Positions 1 to 11,969 of a stretch of 64,000 nt of DNA are shown piece after piece. The position numbers and the translations under genes are program-made. The number at the start of each line of letters is the position of its first letter. Within the stretch, counting starts at the first letter, position 1. The stretch lies in NCBI GenBank assembly GCA_012932295.1, contig JAAONU010000001.1, positions 31,775,449 through 31,839,448 of the forward strand, read 5' to 3'. Below the pieces are notes generated by a model. It had not been told where the DNA came from, ran no database searches, and was given only the letters and a program-made list of their open reading frames with translations. The stretch is from Cyclina sinensis (taxonomy: Eukaryota; Mollusca; Bivalvia; Venerida; Veneridae).

Positions 1-3000
1 GAAACTGCAACAATAACACATTTTTAAACTGCATGCTAAATAAAGAAACTATTTTATTTACACACATTGTTTCAGGAGTCTGGATGCTGCATTCCATCTT
101 TCCCCAACCTCTACCAGACAGACAGTATGGTTTATGAAATGAGAAAAAAAAACACAGCAGTACCACCTATCGAAATGAACCCATCATAAGACATCTGACA
201 CTTTTAAATATGAAAGAAGCAGCTTATTTCAGACCTGATCTAACCCCAAACCTTACCTGTTGCAAAAATACAAAAAACAACAACAGAGGAAAACTAACAA
301 ATCAAACCAGAAACAAAATGCAACATTAGAACATAACATATTTAACACTAACTAATTAACATAAAGAACATGCTTACAAATGACATCAACAAACAAAGTA
401 ACTCAAAACAGAATCTACAAAAATAACTTTTTAAACTGCATTCTAAATAAAGAAAATATATTATCTGCACACCTTGTTTCATGAGTCTGAGTGCTGCATT
501 CCTTCTTTCCTAAACCTCTTCTCGAGACATGGAAATATTAAAAAAAAAAAAAAAAAAGCAGTACTACCTATCAAATATTAAGCTATCACAAGACATTTGA
601 TATTTATAAACTCTAAACAAGAAGCTTACCTGAGACCTGATCTTTCCTCAAAACTTACCTGTTGCAATACTAAAAGAAAACAACAGAAAAACACTAACAA
701 GCCAAATACCAGAAACAAAATGCAACATTAGAACATAACAAATTAACGTCAATTTGAACATAAATCACATGCTAACAAAAAACATTAACAAATCAACAAA
801 CTTACTCAAAACAGAAACTACAACAATAAAGACTTCTTAAACTGAATGAATAATAAAAAAATATTTTATTTACACATCTTGTTTCAGGAGACTTGATGCA
901 GCATTCCTTCTTTCCCCAACCTCTTCTAGACACAAAGGATAGTTAATGAAAATAAAAAAAAAACCAGCAGTACCACCTATCGAAAATGAAGCCATCATAT
1001 GACATCTGACACTTTTAAACTTGAGAGAAGCAGCTTATTTCAGACCTGATCTAACCCCAAACCTGACCTGTTGCAAAAATACAAAAAAACAACAACAGAG
1101 GAAAACTAACAAATCAAAACCAGAAACAAAATGCAACATTAGAACATAACAAATTAACACCAACTAATGAACATAAATAACATGCTGACAAATGACATCA
1201 ACAAACAAAGTAACTCAAAACAGAAACTACAAAAATAACTTTTTTAACTGCATGCTTTTTAAAGAAAATATTTTATTTACACACCTTGTTTTGGGAGTCT
1301 GGATGCAGCATTCCTTTTTTCAACCTCTTCCAGAGACACAGGATTGTTTATGAAAATCAACCAAATACGGTAGTACCACCTATCAAAAATAAAACTATCG
1401 CAAATCATCTGACACGTTTAAACTTGAAAGAAGAAGCTTACTTCAGACCTGACCTGATCTCAAACCTTACCTGTCGCAATAATACATAAAACAACAACAG
1501 AGAAAGACTAACAAACCAAATAAAAGAAACAAAATTTAGCATTAGAACAAATACCAAATAATGAACATAAATAACTTGCTAACAAATAACAACAAACAAA
1601 GTAACTCAAAACAAAAACTACAAAAATAACTTTTTAAACTGCATGCTAAATAAAGAAAATATATTATCTACACACCCTGCTTCAGGAGTCTGAGTGCTGC
1701 ATTCCTTCTTTTCTCAACCTATTCCACACACATGAAAATAAAATAAAAAAAAACACAGCGGTACCACCTATCAAAAATACAGCTATCACAAGACATATGA
1801 CAAACTTTAAACAAAAAGCTTACTTCCGACCTGATCTTACCTCAAAACTAACCTGTTGTAATACTAAAAGGAAACCACAGAAAAACACTAACTAGCCAAA
1901 TACCAGAAACAAAACGCAACATTAGAACACAACAAATTAACGTCAATTTGAACATAAATCACATGCTAACAAAAACATTAACAAATCAACAAACTATCAC
2001 AAAACATTAACTAAAACAATTATTTTTTAAACTGCATGATTAATAAAGAAAATATTTTATTAACACACTTTGTTGCAGGAGTCTGGGTGCTGCATTCCTT
2101 CTTTCCCCAACCTCTTCCAGACACACAGCATGGTTTATGAAAATAGAAAAAAATACAGCAGTACCACCTATCAAACATTTAGGTTTCACAAGACATCTGA
2201 CTCTTTTAAACTTGAAAGAAGAAGCTTACCACAGACCTGATCTTACCTCAAACCTTACCTGTTGCAATAATACACACATAAAAAAATAACAAACCAAACA
2301 ACTGAAACAAAATGCAGCATTAGAACATAAATTAATACCAACTAATGAAAATAAATTACATGCTAACAAATAACATTAACATACCAACAAAGTAACTAAA
2401 AACAGACACTACAGCAATAATGATTTCTTAAATGCACGCTTATTAAAGAAAATTTTTTATTTACACACCTAGTTTCAGAAGTCTGGATGCTGCATTCCTT
2501 CTTTCTTCATCATCTACCAGGCACACAGGATGGTTTAAGAAAAAAGAAGAAGAAAAAAAACAGCAGTAACACTTTTCGAAAATGAAGCTATCATAAGACA
2601 TCTGACACTTTTAAACTTGAAAGGAAAAGCTTATTTCAGACCTGATCTTTTCTCAAACCTTACCTGTTGCAATAATACAAAAAACAACAATAGAGAAACA
2701 CTAACAAACCAAAACCAGAAACAAAATGCAACATTACAGCATAACAAATAACCACGAACTACATGCTAACAAATAACACTAACCAACAAACAAAGTAATT
2801 CAAAACAGAAATTAAAACAATAATTACTTTTTAAACAGCATGCTGAATAAAGAAAATATATCATCTAAACACTTTGTGTCAGGAGCCTGAGTGCTGCATT
2901 CCTTCTTTCATCAACCTCTTCCAGACACATGAAAATAAAATAAAAAACACAGCAGTACCACCTATCAAAAATGAAGCTATCACAAGACATCTGACATAAA

Positions 3001-4975
3001 CTTTAAACAAGAAGCTTACCTCAGACCTATCTTACCTCAAAACTTACCTGTTGCAATACTAAAAGAAAACAACAGAAAAACACTAACAAGCCACATACCA
3101 GAAACAGAAAGCAACATAAGAACATAAATCACGTGCTAACAAAAACATTAACAAATCAACAAACTAACTCAAAACAGAACTACAACAATAATAATTTTTT
3201 AAACTGTAGGCTATATAAATAAAGAAAATATTTTATTTACACACCTTGTTTCAGGAGTCTGGGTGCTGCATTCCTTCTTTCCGCAACCCCTTCCAGACAC
3301 AGAGTATGGTTTACGAAAATATAAAAAAGCACAACAGTACCACCTATCAAAAATTAAGCTATCATAAGACATCTGACACTTTAATATTTGAAAGGAGAAT
3401 TTGACCTCAGACCTGATTTAACCTCAAACCTTATCTGTTGCAATGATGAATAAAACAATAACAGAAAACTCTAACAAAACAAATAAAAGAAACAAATTGC
3501 AGCATTAGAACATAACAAATTAACATCAACTAATGAACATTAATCACATGCTAACAAATAACATTAATAAACGAACAAAGTAACTTAAAACAAAAATGAC
3601 AACAATGACAATGACAACTTTTTGAACTGCATGATAAAGAAAATACTTTGTTTACACACCTACTTTCAGGAGTTTGGGTGCTGCATTCCTTCTTTCCCCA
3701 ATCTCTTCCAGAAGAGCAGGATGGTTTATGAAAAACATATTTAAAACAACACTACCACTTAAAAATTAAGCTATCATCTGACACTCTTAATCCTGAAAGA
3801 TGAAGTTTACCACAGACCTGATCTTACCTTAAACCTTACCCGTTGCATCAAAAAAACAAAAAAAAAAAAAAAAAAAAAAAAAAACAAAACAAAAAAACAA
3901 TTAACCAAATAACAGAAATAAAATTCAACATTAAAACATAACAAATCAACACCAATTAATGAACATAAATTACATGCTAATAAATAATATTAATATTAAT
4001 CAACCAATAAAGAAACACAGAAACTACAACAATAACGACTCTTTAAACTGCATGCTAAATAAAAAAAATATTTTATTTAAACACATTGTTTCAGGTGACT
4101 GGATGGTGCATACCTTTTTTTCTCAACCTCTTCCAGACACAGGGTGGTTTATAAAAAAAATAATACAGCAGTAAAACCTTTCAAAAATGAAGCTATCATA
4201 AGACATCTGACACTTTTAAACTTGAAGGAAGAAGCCTACCTCAGACCTGATCTTATCTCAAACCTGACCTGTTGCAATTATACATAAAACAACAACAGAA
4301 AAACACAAATTAATCAAATACCAGAAATAAAATGCAGCATTAGAATATAATAAATTAATACCAACTAATGAACATAAATCACATGCTACCAAATAACATT
4401 AACCAACAAAATAACTAACTCAAAACAGAAATTACAACAACAACTTAACTTTTTAAACTGCCTGCTAAATAAAGAAAATATTTTATTTACACACCTTGTT
4501 TTAAAAGTCTGGGTGCTGCATTCATTCTTTCCTCAACCTCTTCCAGACACATGAAAATAAAAAAAATACAGTAGCACCATCTATCAAAAATTATACTATC
4601 ATAAGACAACTTGGAACATGAAGCTTATCTGAGACCTGATCTTACCTCAAAACTGACATTTTGCAATAAAAAGAAACAACAGAAAAAAATGTACACTAAC
4701 AAGGCAAATACCAGTAACAGAATGCAACATTAGAACATAAAGTAATGTTAAATTTTAACATAAATCACATGTTCACACAAAAAAACATAAACAAATCAAC
4801 AAAGTAACTAAAAACAGAAACTACAACATTCCTTCTTTCCTCAACCTCTTCCAGACACGTGAAAATAAAAAAAACCCCACGACATTAAGCTATCATTAGA
4901 CAACTTGGAACAAGATGCTTACTTGAGACCTGATCTTACCTCTAAACTTACCTGTTGCAATAATAATAATAAAAA
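1..4975. repeat. ~400 bp satellite array, about 12 copies, with trimeric higher-order structure
   Basis: The same ~400 bp unit recurs head to tail. Taking the segment TTGTTTCAGGAGTC as an anchor, copies begin near 68, 476, 880, 1287, 1677, 2071, 2474, 2874, 3250, 3661, 4086 and 4497, and a truncated copy lies near 4827. Two variants exist. Copies near 476, 1677, 2874 and 4497 share private differences: no GGATGGTTTAT segment after the conserved block, and GCAATACTAAAAG in place of GCAATAATAC. The variant recurs every third copy, about 1.2 kb, with one four-copy gap at the end. A poly-A tract interrupts one copy near 3850-3890. Open frames here are short and not shared between copies on the plus strand. 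The array is continuous with the left window edge, so its true length is unknown. Confidence 0.93.
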
Positions 4976-4980
4976 AACAG

Positions 4981-5320
4981 AACAAGAGGGCCATGATGGC
5001 CCTAAATCGCTCACCTGAGTCCCATTGCCCAAGTTACAAGTATCGTTCTTGGTTGTTATGGGTGTTTGTTGTTCACAAGTTTGAAGTCTCTGGCTGTAAT
5101 GGTACTCAAACTTTTTAGAAGAAATTGTTTTACTCTACAGGTCCCTGTGAACCTGACCTTTAACCTACGGACCCCAAAAACTATAGGGTTCTTCTAATAT
5201 AATTACAGTTATAGGAGATATCATTTAAAGCATATTGTTGAAGGATGACAGAAAAAGACTGATCACAAACGCTCACCATGAACACAGTGTTCAGGTCAGC
5301 TGAAATAATGATTACAGGAA
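4981..5320. repeat. short copy of the GGGCCATGATGGCCC-bounded dispersed repeat
   Basis: The left end carries the palindrome AGGGCCATGATGGCCCT at 4987-5003 followed by CGCTCACCTGAGT. The right end has GCTCACCATGAACACAGTG and TTCAGGTCAGCTGA, a decayed inverted pair. The body has the typical low-complexity text of the family, including GACCTTTAACCTACGGACCCC. The same ends recur at many other sites in this window. Confidence 0.8.
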
Positions 5321-5635
5321 AAGTTTAAAATCTATAAACCTGAAATATATACAATAAAAATGGTTCCTATAGGCCAGCTATACCTCCGACTATAATTCAC
5401 CTTAATAACATTTTACATTGTCCATGCCTTCTTGAAAATTCACCGAGCATTTGAAATACTAAAAGAGAAATAATTCTTAATTTCCCTCTTTAATTAAAAG
5501 AACAGAATACTTCTTTGTGGAGGGGAATAGAAAAACAACAGTATCTGAACAACTGCAAGAGGTTAACAGAATCTCAAACATATACAGTGTTCATTATTCG
5601 TTTTATTGGGACACAAGTTCTTGCATCTTAGATAA

Positions 5636-5775
5636 ATCCTGTTCAATTATTGCTTCCTGGCTTCAAACCAAACTAGCACTAAAACAGAAGATTGTGTAAA
5701 GTCACTGGAGACAGAAGAATGTGTAAGGTCACTGGAGACAGAAGAATGTGTAAGGTCACTGGAGACTCAAAGTTC
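5636..5775. repeat. SINE-like fragment with three 27 bp tandem copies
   Basis: A 27 bp unit beginning ACAGAAGAATGTGTAAGGTC is repeated three times from 5684 to 5764. The preceding text, TGCTTCCTGGCTTCAAACCA, and the GTCACTGGAGACTC end match the SINE fragment at 62680-62760. This appears to be one SINE copy whose middle has been tandemly expanded. Confidence 0.6.
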
Positions 5776-5947
5776 TACCTCCAAATCAGGATATCTTTCT
5801 ACTTCCTCATCCCCTGTGTGCAAATTCCAGTCTACTTTCAAGTATATTTCACTTGCTGTTCCCAACTTTAATGTTATATTGTATAAAAAATGGTTGTTTA
5901 CATACTCTAAAATTGTGTAGGACAGTTATTTGACTGTACATATTTTT

Positions 5948-6077
5948 TTAATGGTGTACACGGCTCCTTAAGTCAGGACTGAATCTTTTGTGATTACAAC
6001 AAACCAGTGCAGTTCTAGTGTCCAGCAACTCTTTTACAGCCAGAACTTTCTCAATTTGGCTAAAGAACTGTTTAACT
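5948..6077 (-). CDS. terminal coding exon of an unrecognised minus-strand gene
   Basis: On the minus strand a strong 3' splice site (pyrimidine-rich stretch ending TTCTATTTTCAG) sits at 6078-6090. It opens a 43-residue frame that begins in phase 2 with VKQFFSQIEKVLAVKELLD, continues through a CCNH segment and ends SRVHH before a TAA at 5950-5948. The residues look like real protein: mixed charged and hydrophobic, with a likely amphipathic helix over the first 20. I do not recognise the family. Upstream exons should lie to the right (6100-6900); I could not place them with confidence. A possible early exon pair with an intron of about 80 bp (donor near 6830, acceptor near 6780) ends in a stop soon after. 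Motifs resembling E2F sites at 6563 and 6865 fit a cell-cycle gene, but that is inference. Confidence 0.45.
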
Positions 6078-6479
6078 CTGAAAATAGAAAGAAAAACACT
6101 CCTGAGGCAGTGGGCTGTTACATTATGCACAACAAAGATTGCTAAATCTAACAATAAGCATAAACAGGGCAGACAGTCCTATAGATGCAACATCAATTTT
6201 TATATCTAAAAGGTTGGTATGGCTCTGTGCTCAATGACATACTATTAATAGTAATAACCAAGTGAATAAAAGAAAAAAATGCGTACAGCCAAATTACTGT
6301 CCTACACTCAACTGTTGTATGAATTTCAGTAATCAAAAGGAAAAGATCAAATTTTTATCAAGCCAAAGGTTCTTCTTACAATTTCAATTTCTCCAAAAGA
6401 AAATTAAAAAAGTGTTACTACCTGCTATTTTTTAATTGCTGCAATTAATTTGTTTTAAAAAACATACATCGACACAGAA

Positions 6480-7060
6480 AGAGTAAAAATGTCCAGACAC
6501 GTTGTCCCAAGATTTTCACTGTTCCTTAAAATCTAAATTTCAGTGACAGGAGTGTCTTGAATTTTCCCGCGCTAGATTTAAGACCACAACAGATTAAATT
6601 ATATCAAAACCTAACAAATAAATCTAGCTTATAATTGCTTAGAAAAAAAATCTGCAACCATTTTAACAAGTCCAAACAGTGTTTATTTCATTTTATTAAG
6701 ATCAAGAGACGCGCCATCACAGAACGCTCAACGCAAAAAAGAAACAGCTTTCCTTGACATTCTGTGCGCTGTAACAAATAAAAATTTCGAAACGATGTAA
6801 AATGCAAAAACACCTTACCTTCACTAAGAAACCAAATCTAGGTCCTCTGCTTGCACAACTGAATTTTCCCGCCGACTGTCTCGCAACAAAGAACTGCACA
6901 AACTGTATTGTACAGTGAGTGGAAAATCACTAAAAAACCGTGCAAATTCATCACGAGTAGTTTAGATCGTAACTACTCAAGTGTTTCCGGATATTCCGTG
7001 CATAGACAGACCATACTGTTCCGAAGATACCCGTAGAGTTTCGTAGTTGCAAGTTTTGCT
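6480..7060. promoter_or_regulatory. possible promoter region with two E2F-like sites
   Basis: Less AT-rich than its surroundings, with several CpGs. TTTCCCGCGC at 6563-6572 and TTTCCCGCC at 6865-6873 match the E2F core TTTSSCGC on the plus strand (GCGGGAAA on the minus). Position fits the 5' side of the minus-strand gene whose last exon is at 5948-6077. No TATA box stands out. Confidence 0.3.
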
Positions 7061-9460
7061 CATGCATGCCACTAAGGCCTCAAACAGGGTGTTGTTCAGG
7101 AGAGGGGTCCATGGGGAGATATCACAGGTCATCTTTTTCTTTCTTCTTTTTATCTATTTTCTTTTATTTCTTTCAGCATGTTCCTAAGTAAATCAGTGTT
7201 TGATCCAAAAAGGCACGAGGGGAGGAATTATCTGTTTTAATAAAAATGCAAAATAGATTTTTTTTCAAGTTGTGAAACAATAAATTTCCAGTCTGAGATA
7301 AACAATGCCGTTAAGAAAAAGCATGCTAAATTACATTTAATTTGATCGGCATTGTCTAGCTAGCATTTACTTCCGAAAGTAGCCATGGAAGAATGGATTA
7401 GCAGTTTTTATCTATCTTTTTCATTTCTTCTTTTGCATTAGACGTGGAATCAATCTCATTATTTCGCTTCATCTAAAACATGATAAATGTTTCTCAAGTA
7501 AAATTCCCATCATGCAATGCAATCAGAACATGTAGTTGTAATTTCATTTAATCTGGTATAATAACAATTCAAATCTACACGTTTCTTCCACTTCAGCACC
7601 GGTCTCTTCTTACTCGACCAGACAATGTTGGATTATGTAATTTCTACGTTTTTTTAAAAACTTTTTGACAATACATGTATTAGTCGACTAATAGCTTGAT
7701 TTCATCGTAAATAGGAAGTACGTTTTGAAAATTGCCCCTTTCTACTTACATTCTTTGGTCAAGTTCTTCAATATGCATTCTTGCTCCCCCATCCTTCTTA
7801 TGAAATAAAATGACATAACGATAATATTACCGACATTCGTAAGAACAAGTTTGACTAAGTTGTATTGTAAGTTGTTGCTTGTTATTGTATAAAGAAACAC
7901 TTACAATGAAAATAAAAGTGACCTTAAGAAAGTAACCGAGCTTGTTATATATCGATCATGTTTCTTTTTCAAATTGGTTTCTGTAGGCAATGTTTTTGTT
8001 TTTCAGTTGATATCTAATTTTTAGATAATTTACCACTCGGTTTCAGTATTCTGGTTATGATGATGAATAATTTCCAGCCTTCAATTTTAACTGATGCTGA
8101 GTAATAAATAATATCTGAGTGTTGCCTGTCTGTCAAACACGTCCGTCCGTCCGTCAGCAATAATATACTAGACGGTGTAGAGGACTACATGTAATGTTCC
8201 AATTCATTCTTTAAGCATAACACAAGTACTTTGTAAGGGGAAGTTACACAATCCGATTCAGTGTTACCATTTTAAGATTTATGGTGAGTTATCCTTTTTG
8301 GAACTAACAATAAATTCATAGAATAAACACATGCTTTATTCAAAGAAACTAATACAGTGCTCCGTCAGGTCAGCTACCTAAAAAAACATATTTTAGGTTT
8401 GTGTTGAGTACATCGTTGTTTTTCCTTGTCGACCTGTTGATTTTTAAGGGCGATATTATAACCGTCCACAAAAACAAAAGCCGACAGCATGATAACATGA
8501 CGACATAGAAAATTTATACCGCGTAATTGTTCAGGTTAAAAAAACTACAACAATTCAGAACAATCTGCAATGAATCACACAGACACACATGCACGTAAAG
8601 TTCTCTCGCATTCGAAGTAATAAGAAAGATACAAATCTGGACCTGAATTGGTGATAAACGCACAACAGAAAACAAAATTAATTTTGATTATTATGATCTT
8701 GATGTTTAAACACTAAGTAATTATTACATTGAATACACAAACGTTATACTTTAAATAAAAAATGTCACTACATGTATTGCGTCTTCAGCATCAGACTGGC
8801 TACGCTCGACCTTGGTCCTAACCAGTGGCATCTATTCTGGGAATACTATTTAAATCTTTACATTTTCAGGCTTTATATTAAATTATGATATGGTGATATA
8901 TGTATATTCATAAGAAACACTGAAGACCTCTTTAACTCCACTGGTAGATCTGTTTGACTTTGACTACATACTAGCCAGACACATACAATGTACTTATCAA
9001 TCTGTCGCGATCTTTGGATTATTGAGCTATGAGCTATTTTCTAATTGGCAGTATCTCACTTACTGAATTAAAACTCATGTATCCAAAATCTGTGTACGTT
9101 AGACTATTTTCAACTAAGGCACATTAAAACGTAACGTCATTTTGTTGCTATTGGATTGCTAGACAAGCATGTGAAATATCATGAATTAAGAAGATATCGA
9201 CCAAGTCTCAGTGTCCGTTTGTGTATACTTACGTGGTTTCGTTTACATTACTGGCACTACTTTGACGACAAAAAGAAACGACCTTTGTAACGATTTTCTT
9301 TTAAAAAAGGCACACCGCATCAAAGTCTATATTTTTCAGCAAAGCGAAGTGAAGACACGTTTTCTGAAAGGTCATGACTGATAAAAATTACTAAATAGGT
9401 TATAAGATCTAGAATTTGGTCTAATGTAGCTCTTTTCTCTTATCAAGCCATAACAATGTT
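6901..9460. other. intergenic stretch without recognisable genes
   Basis: AT-rich, with no credible exon and no clear tandem repeat. A short CGTCCGTC run near 8138-8155 resembles the tail text of bivalve repeats. The stretch lies between the minus-strand gene at 5948 and the esterase at 9584, which point away from each other. Confidence 0.5.
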
Positions 9461-9467
9461 TGTTGTG

Positions 9468-9473
9468 TATAAA
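9468..9473 (+). promoter_or_regulatory. candidate TATA box of the esterase gene
   Basis: TATAAA lies 111 bp upstream of the esterase start codon, in TTGTGTATAAATTCATAATG. This would put transcription start near 9500 and give an unspliced leader of roughly 85 nt. TATA-like words are common in AT-rich DNA, so this is tentative. Confidence 0.35.
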
Positions 9474-9583
9474 TTCATAATGAGTCGTTGTGGTCTGAGC
9501 CTTCTGTTTAAAGTTGTCTTAGACTGAACAGCTTATTTCAAGTGCTGTTGTTTCAAGTGAATTGTGCTGTTTAACCACTAATA

Positions 9584-11931
9584 ATGGTTCTTTCATCTAA
9601 GATTCTAACTTTTCTTGGACTCTGTTGGTTCGGGACGAGTTTCGCCGAAGATGTTTCCGTAAGTACCCGACTTGGTACAATAATCGGCAAGAAGGTTGAA
9701 ACGTCATTTAATGGAAAGACTGGGAAAGTAAATGCATTTCGTGGAATTCCTTACGCCGAGGCTCCTACAGGTACCAGACGATTTCGGAAACCAGTGCCAA
9801 AGGCGAATCTGCCGAACCCTTACAACGCTTCTGATTTTGGACCCGCTTGTCCACAGGACTTGTTCATGATGATGGGCTGGGTCCCGGGGTACCCATACGT
9901 TGATGAAGATTGTCTGTCTGTCAATGTTTTCACACCTGTAAATGTTGGCTTGAATGGTAGCCATGGAAGCTATGCTGTGATGGTATGGATCTACGGAGGG
10001 GCGTATGTAATTGGTCAAAGTAAGATGTACTCAGGCGAAAATTTAACTCTGGTAGGAGACGTAATCGTTGTAACTTTGAATTACAGAATAACCTCACTGG
10101 GTTTCCTGAGCACCGGTAGTAGCAAGTATCCCGGAAATGCAGGTTTGTGGGACCAACAGCTTGCAATCAAATGGGTACATGACAACATCGCAGACTTTGG
10201 AGGGGATCCGAATCGGGTAACCATATTTGGTGAATCTGCGGGTGGATCCAGCGTTCTCTTCCAGGCACTCTACCCTGGTAATAAAGGTTTGTTCCAGCGT
10301 CTTATAGCGGAAAGCGGCAGTCCCTTGTGTCCGTGGGCTTATCAACCTGACCCGAAGAAATATGCTAGGATGCTAGCCAATAAACTTGGCTGTTCAGCCT
10401 CTGACCTTGACACTGCTGTTGATTGTTTGCAGAAACTCGACGCAATGACCGTTGTAAATAATAGCAGAGTTGGCTCGCAAGACGATACAGTATTCAGGGC
10501 CGAGTGGGTTCCTTCTTATGACGGTAATTTCATCACACGGCCACAAGAACAAATCTTCACATCCGGAATAGACATGTTTAAAGATTTAGATGTCATTGTT
10601 GGGGTAAACAATAATGACGGTGCTTTTGTAACATTGTTGGCCATCCAACCGTATATGGTCCGACAGATAAATAAAAGTTTCGACCAAGGTATCCCGAGAA
10701 ACTTCTTCAAAAATTTCTATATACCAATGTACCTGAAAGATTACCGTGGTAACGCTAGTAAGATTACTCGGGACGTGTTAGATTTTGTGTATACAGATTG
10801 GAGGGACCAGAACAATGTTAATTACACAAGAGAAAAATTCTTGCAGTTTTCTGGTGACTATAATTTCTTTATGCCAATTCTTTCTTCTTTAAGAGCGCAT
10901 GCGCAAAGTGCTACAAGAGCAAAATCGTTTCTATATGAGTTCCGTGTGCGGCCTACTTTCAACCATTCACCATCGTGGGTAGAAGGAGCTAATCATGGGG
11001 AAGAGTTACCGTTTGTTTTCGGTTTTCCAGATTTGATGGCTGACGGCATGGGATATCGTAACAATGTTCCAGCTTTTGAAAAACAGATTTCAACCAAAAT
11101 AATGACGTTATGGAGCAACTTTGCGAAGACTGGGTAAAATCTTGTGACTTATTTTTAAAGTATAAATAGGGATTGTGATTTTCAGGAATACATAAAATCA
11201 AATATCTAAAATACGAAATACTTGCTACTTGTACAAATCTCACAAGATCTCCTGGCAGGTGGACAAGTTCTCGCAAAATCTTGTTTGCATTTTATCTCTG
11301 TTACAATTTATATCTATTTAAATCTGATGAAAAAAATGGAGTGTGGATTTCTACAAAATGAAAGCTTACTTACCAAAATCAGACTAGAAATGAGAAAGAT
11401 TAAGTAAAGAAGAAAAGCTCTTGTGTTTTAAAGAATGTCTTAAATTTGTCGGGATGCAGATATTCAAAGTTTTGCATGTGACGTAGAAATTCAAAAATTT
11501 TAAATCAGAATTTTTAAAACACATGCAAAACTTTCACAATAAAACCTTTTCTGCAAGAATTATCATTTTATAATATGATACTGATTTCCAAGTTAGGATT
11601 ATCACTGGTTATTTAACGTTATGGCAGATCGATTTTTTTACTTGTGTGAGCTTAAACGGTGCGATCAATTGGCTCACAATCGAACTATAAATGTGCTCTT
11701 TATTTCAGAGACCCCAATTTTCCAGTAACTGTGCCTGACTCAGTTGTGTGGCCAGAGTATAACCAAGACACCAAACGTTTCCTCATGATCGAAAGAGACA
11801 GTTCGTCAGTTTCACAAAACCTGTTTGGATCCCGAGCTGCCTTCTGGCTAGAGCTCGAACCTGAGATTCACGCACTGACCTCAAAACCGACCCATCAATC
11901 TGGTATGGGTATGCCGTCTATAGTTGGGTAA
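9584..11931 (+). CDS. cholinesterase/carboxylesterase-like secreted hydrolase, two exons, 590 aa
   Basis: Exon 1 is 9584-11133 and exon 2 is 11709-11931; the GT-AG join (TGG|GTAAAA, TTTCAG|AGAC) restores FAKTGDPNFPV, the usual C-terminal cholinesterase motif. Residues 1-21 form a signal peptide. The alpha/beta-hydrolase fold shows GIPYAEAP (55-61), EDCLSVNVF (108-116), the oxyanion loop GGAY (138-141), and the nucleophile elbow GESAG with Ser218. His471 in GANHGEEL is the catalytic histidine. The acid position, usually Glu in NKDEG, is occupied by Asp345 in NNNDGAF. Cysteine pairs 89/110 and 270/281 match the first two disulfides of cholinesterases. Trp99 lies close to the site of the choline-binding tryptophan, one residue out of register. 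Exon 2 ends HQSGMGMPSIVG with no tetramerisation helix or GPI signal. Length is typical of the family (550-600 aa). Substrate cannot be told from sequence. A neuroligin-like role is less likely because the triad is intact. The stop codon sits inside GG|GTAATT, so a further exon is possible. Confidence 0.9.
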
Positions 11932-11969
11932 TTGTTCGGGGAATATAGAAACTTACGGTACTCGAAAAG

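Noticed and set aside
1286..1489. 67-residue open frame in the satellite
   Set aside because: Not open in other copies on this strand; AT-rich chance frame.
9704..10345. Several minus-strand frames of 78-104 residues
   Set aside because: They are shadows of the esterase exon on the plus strand.
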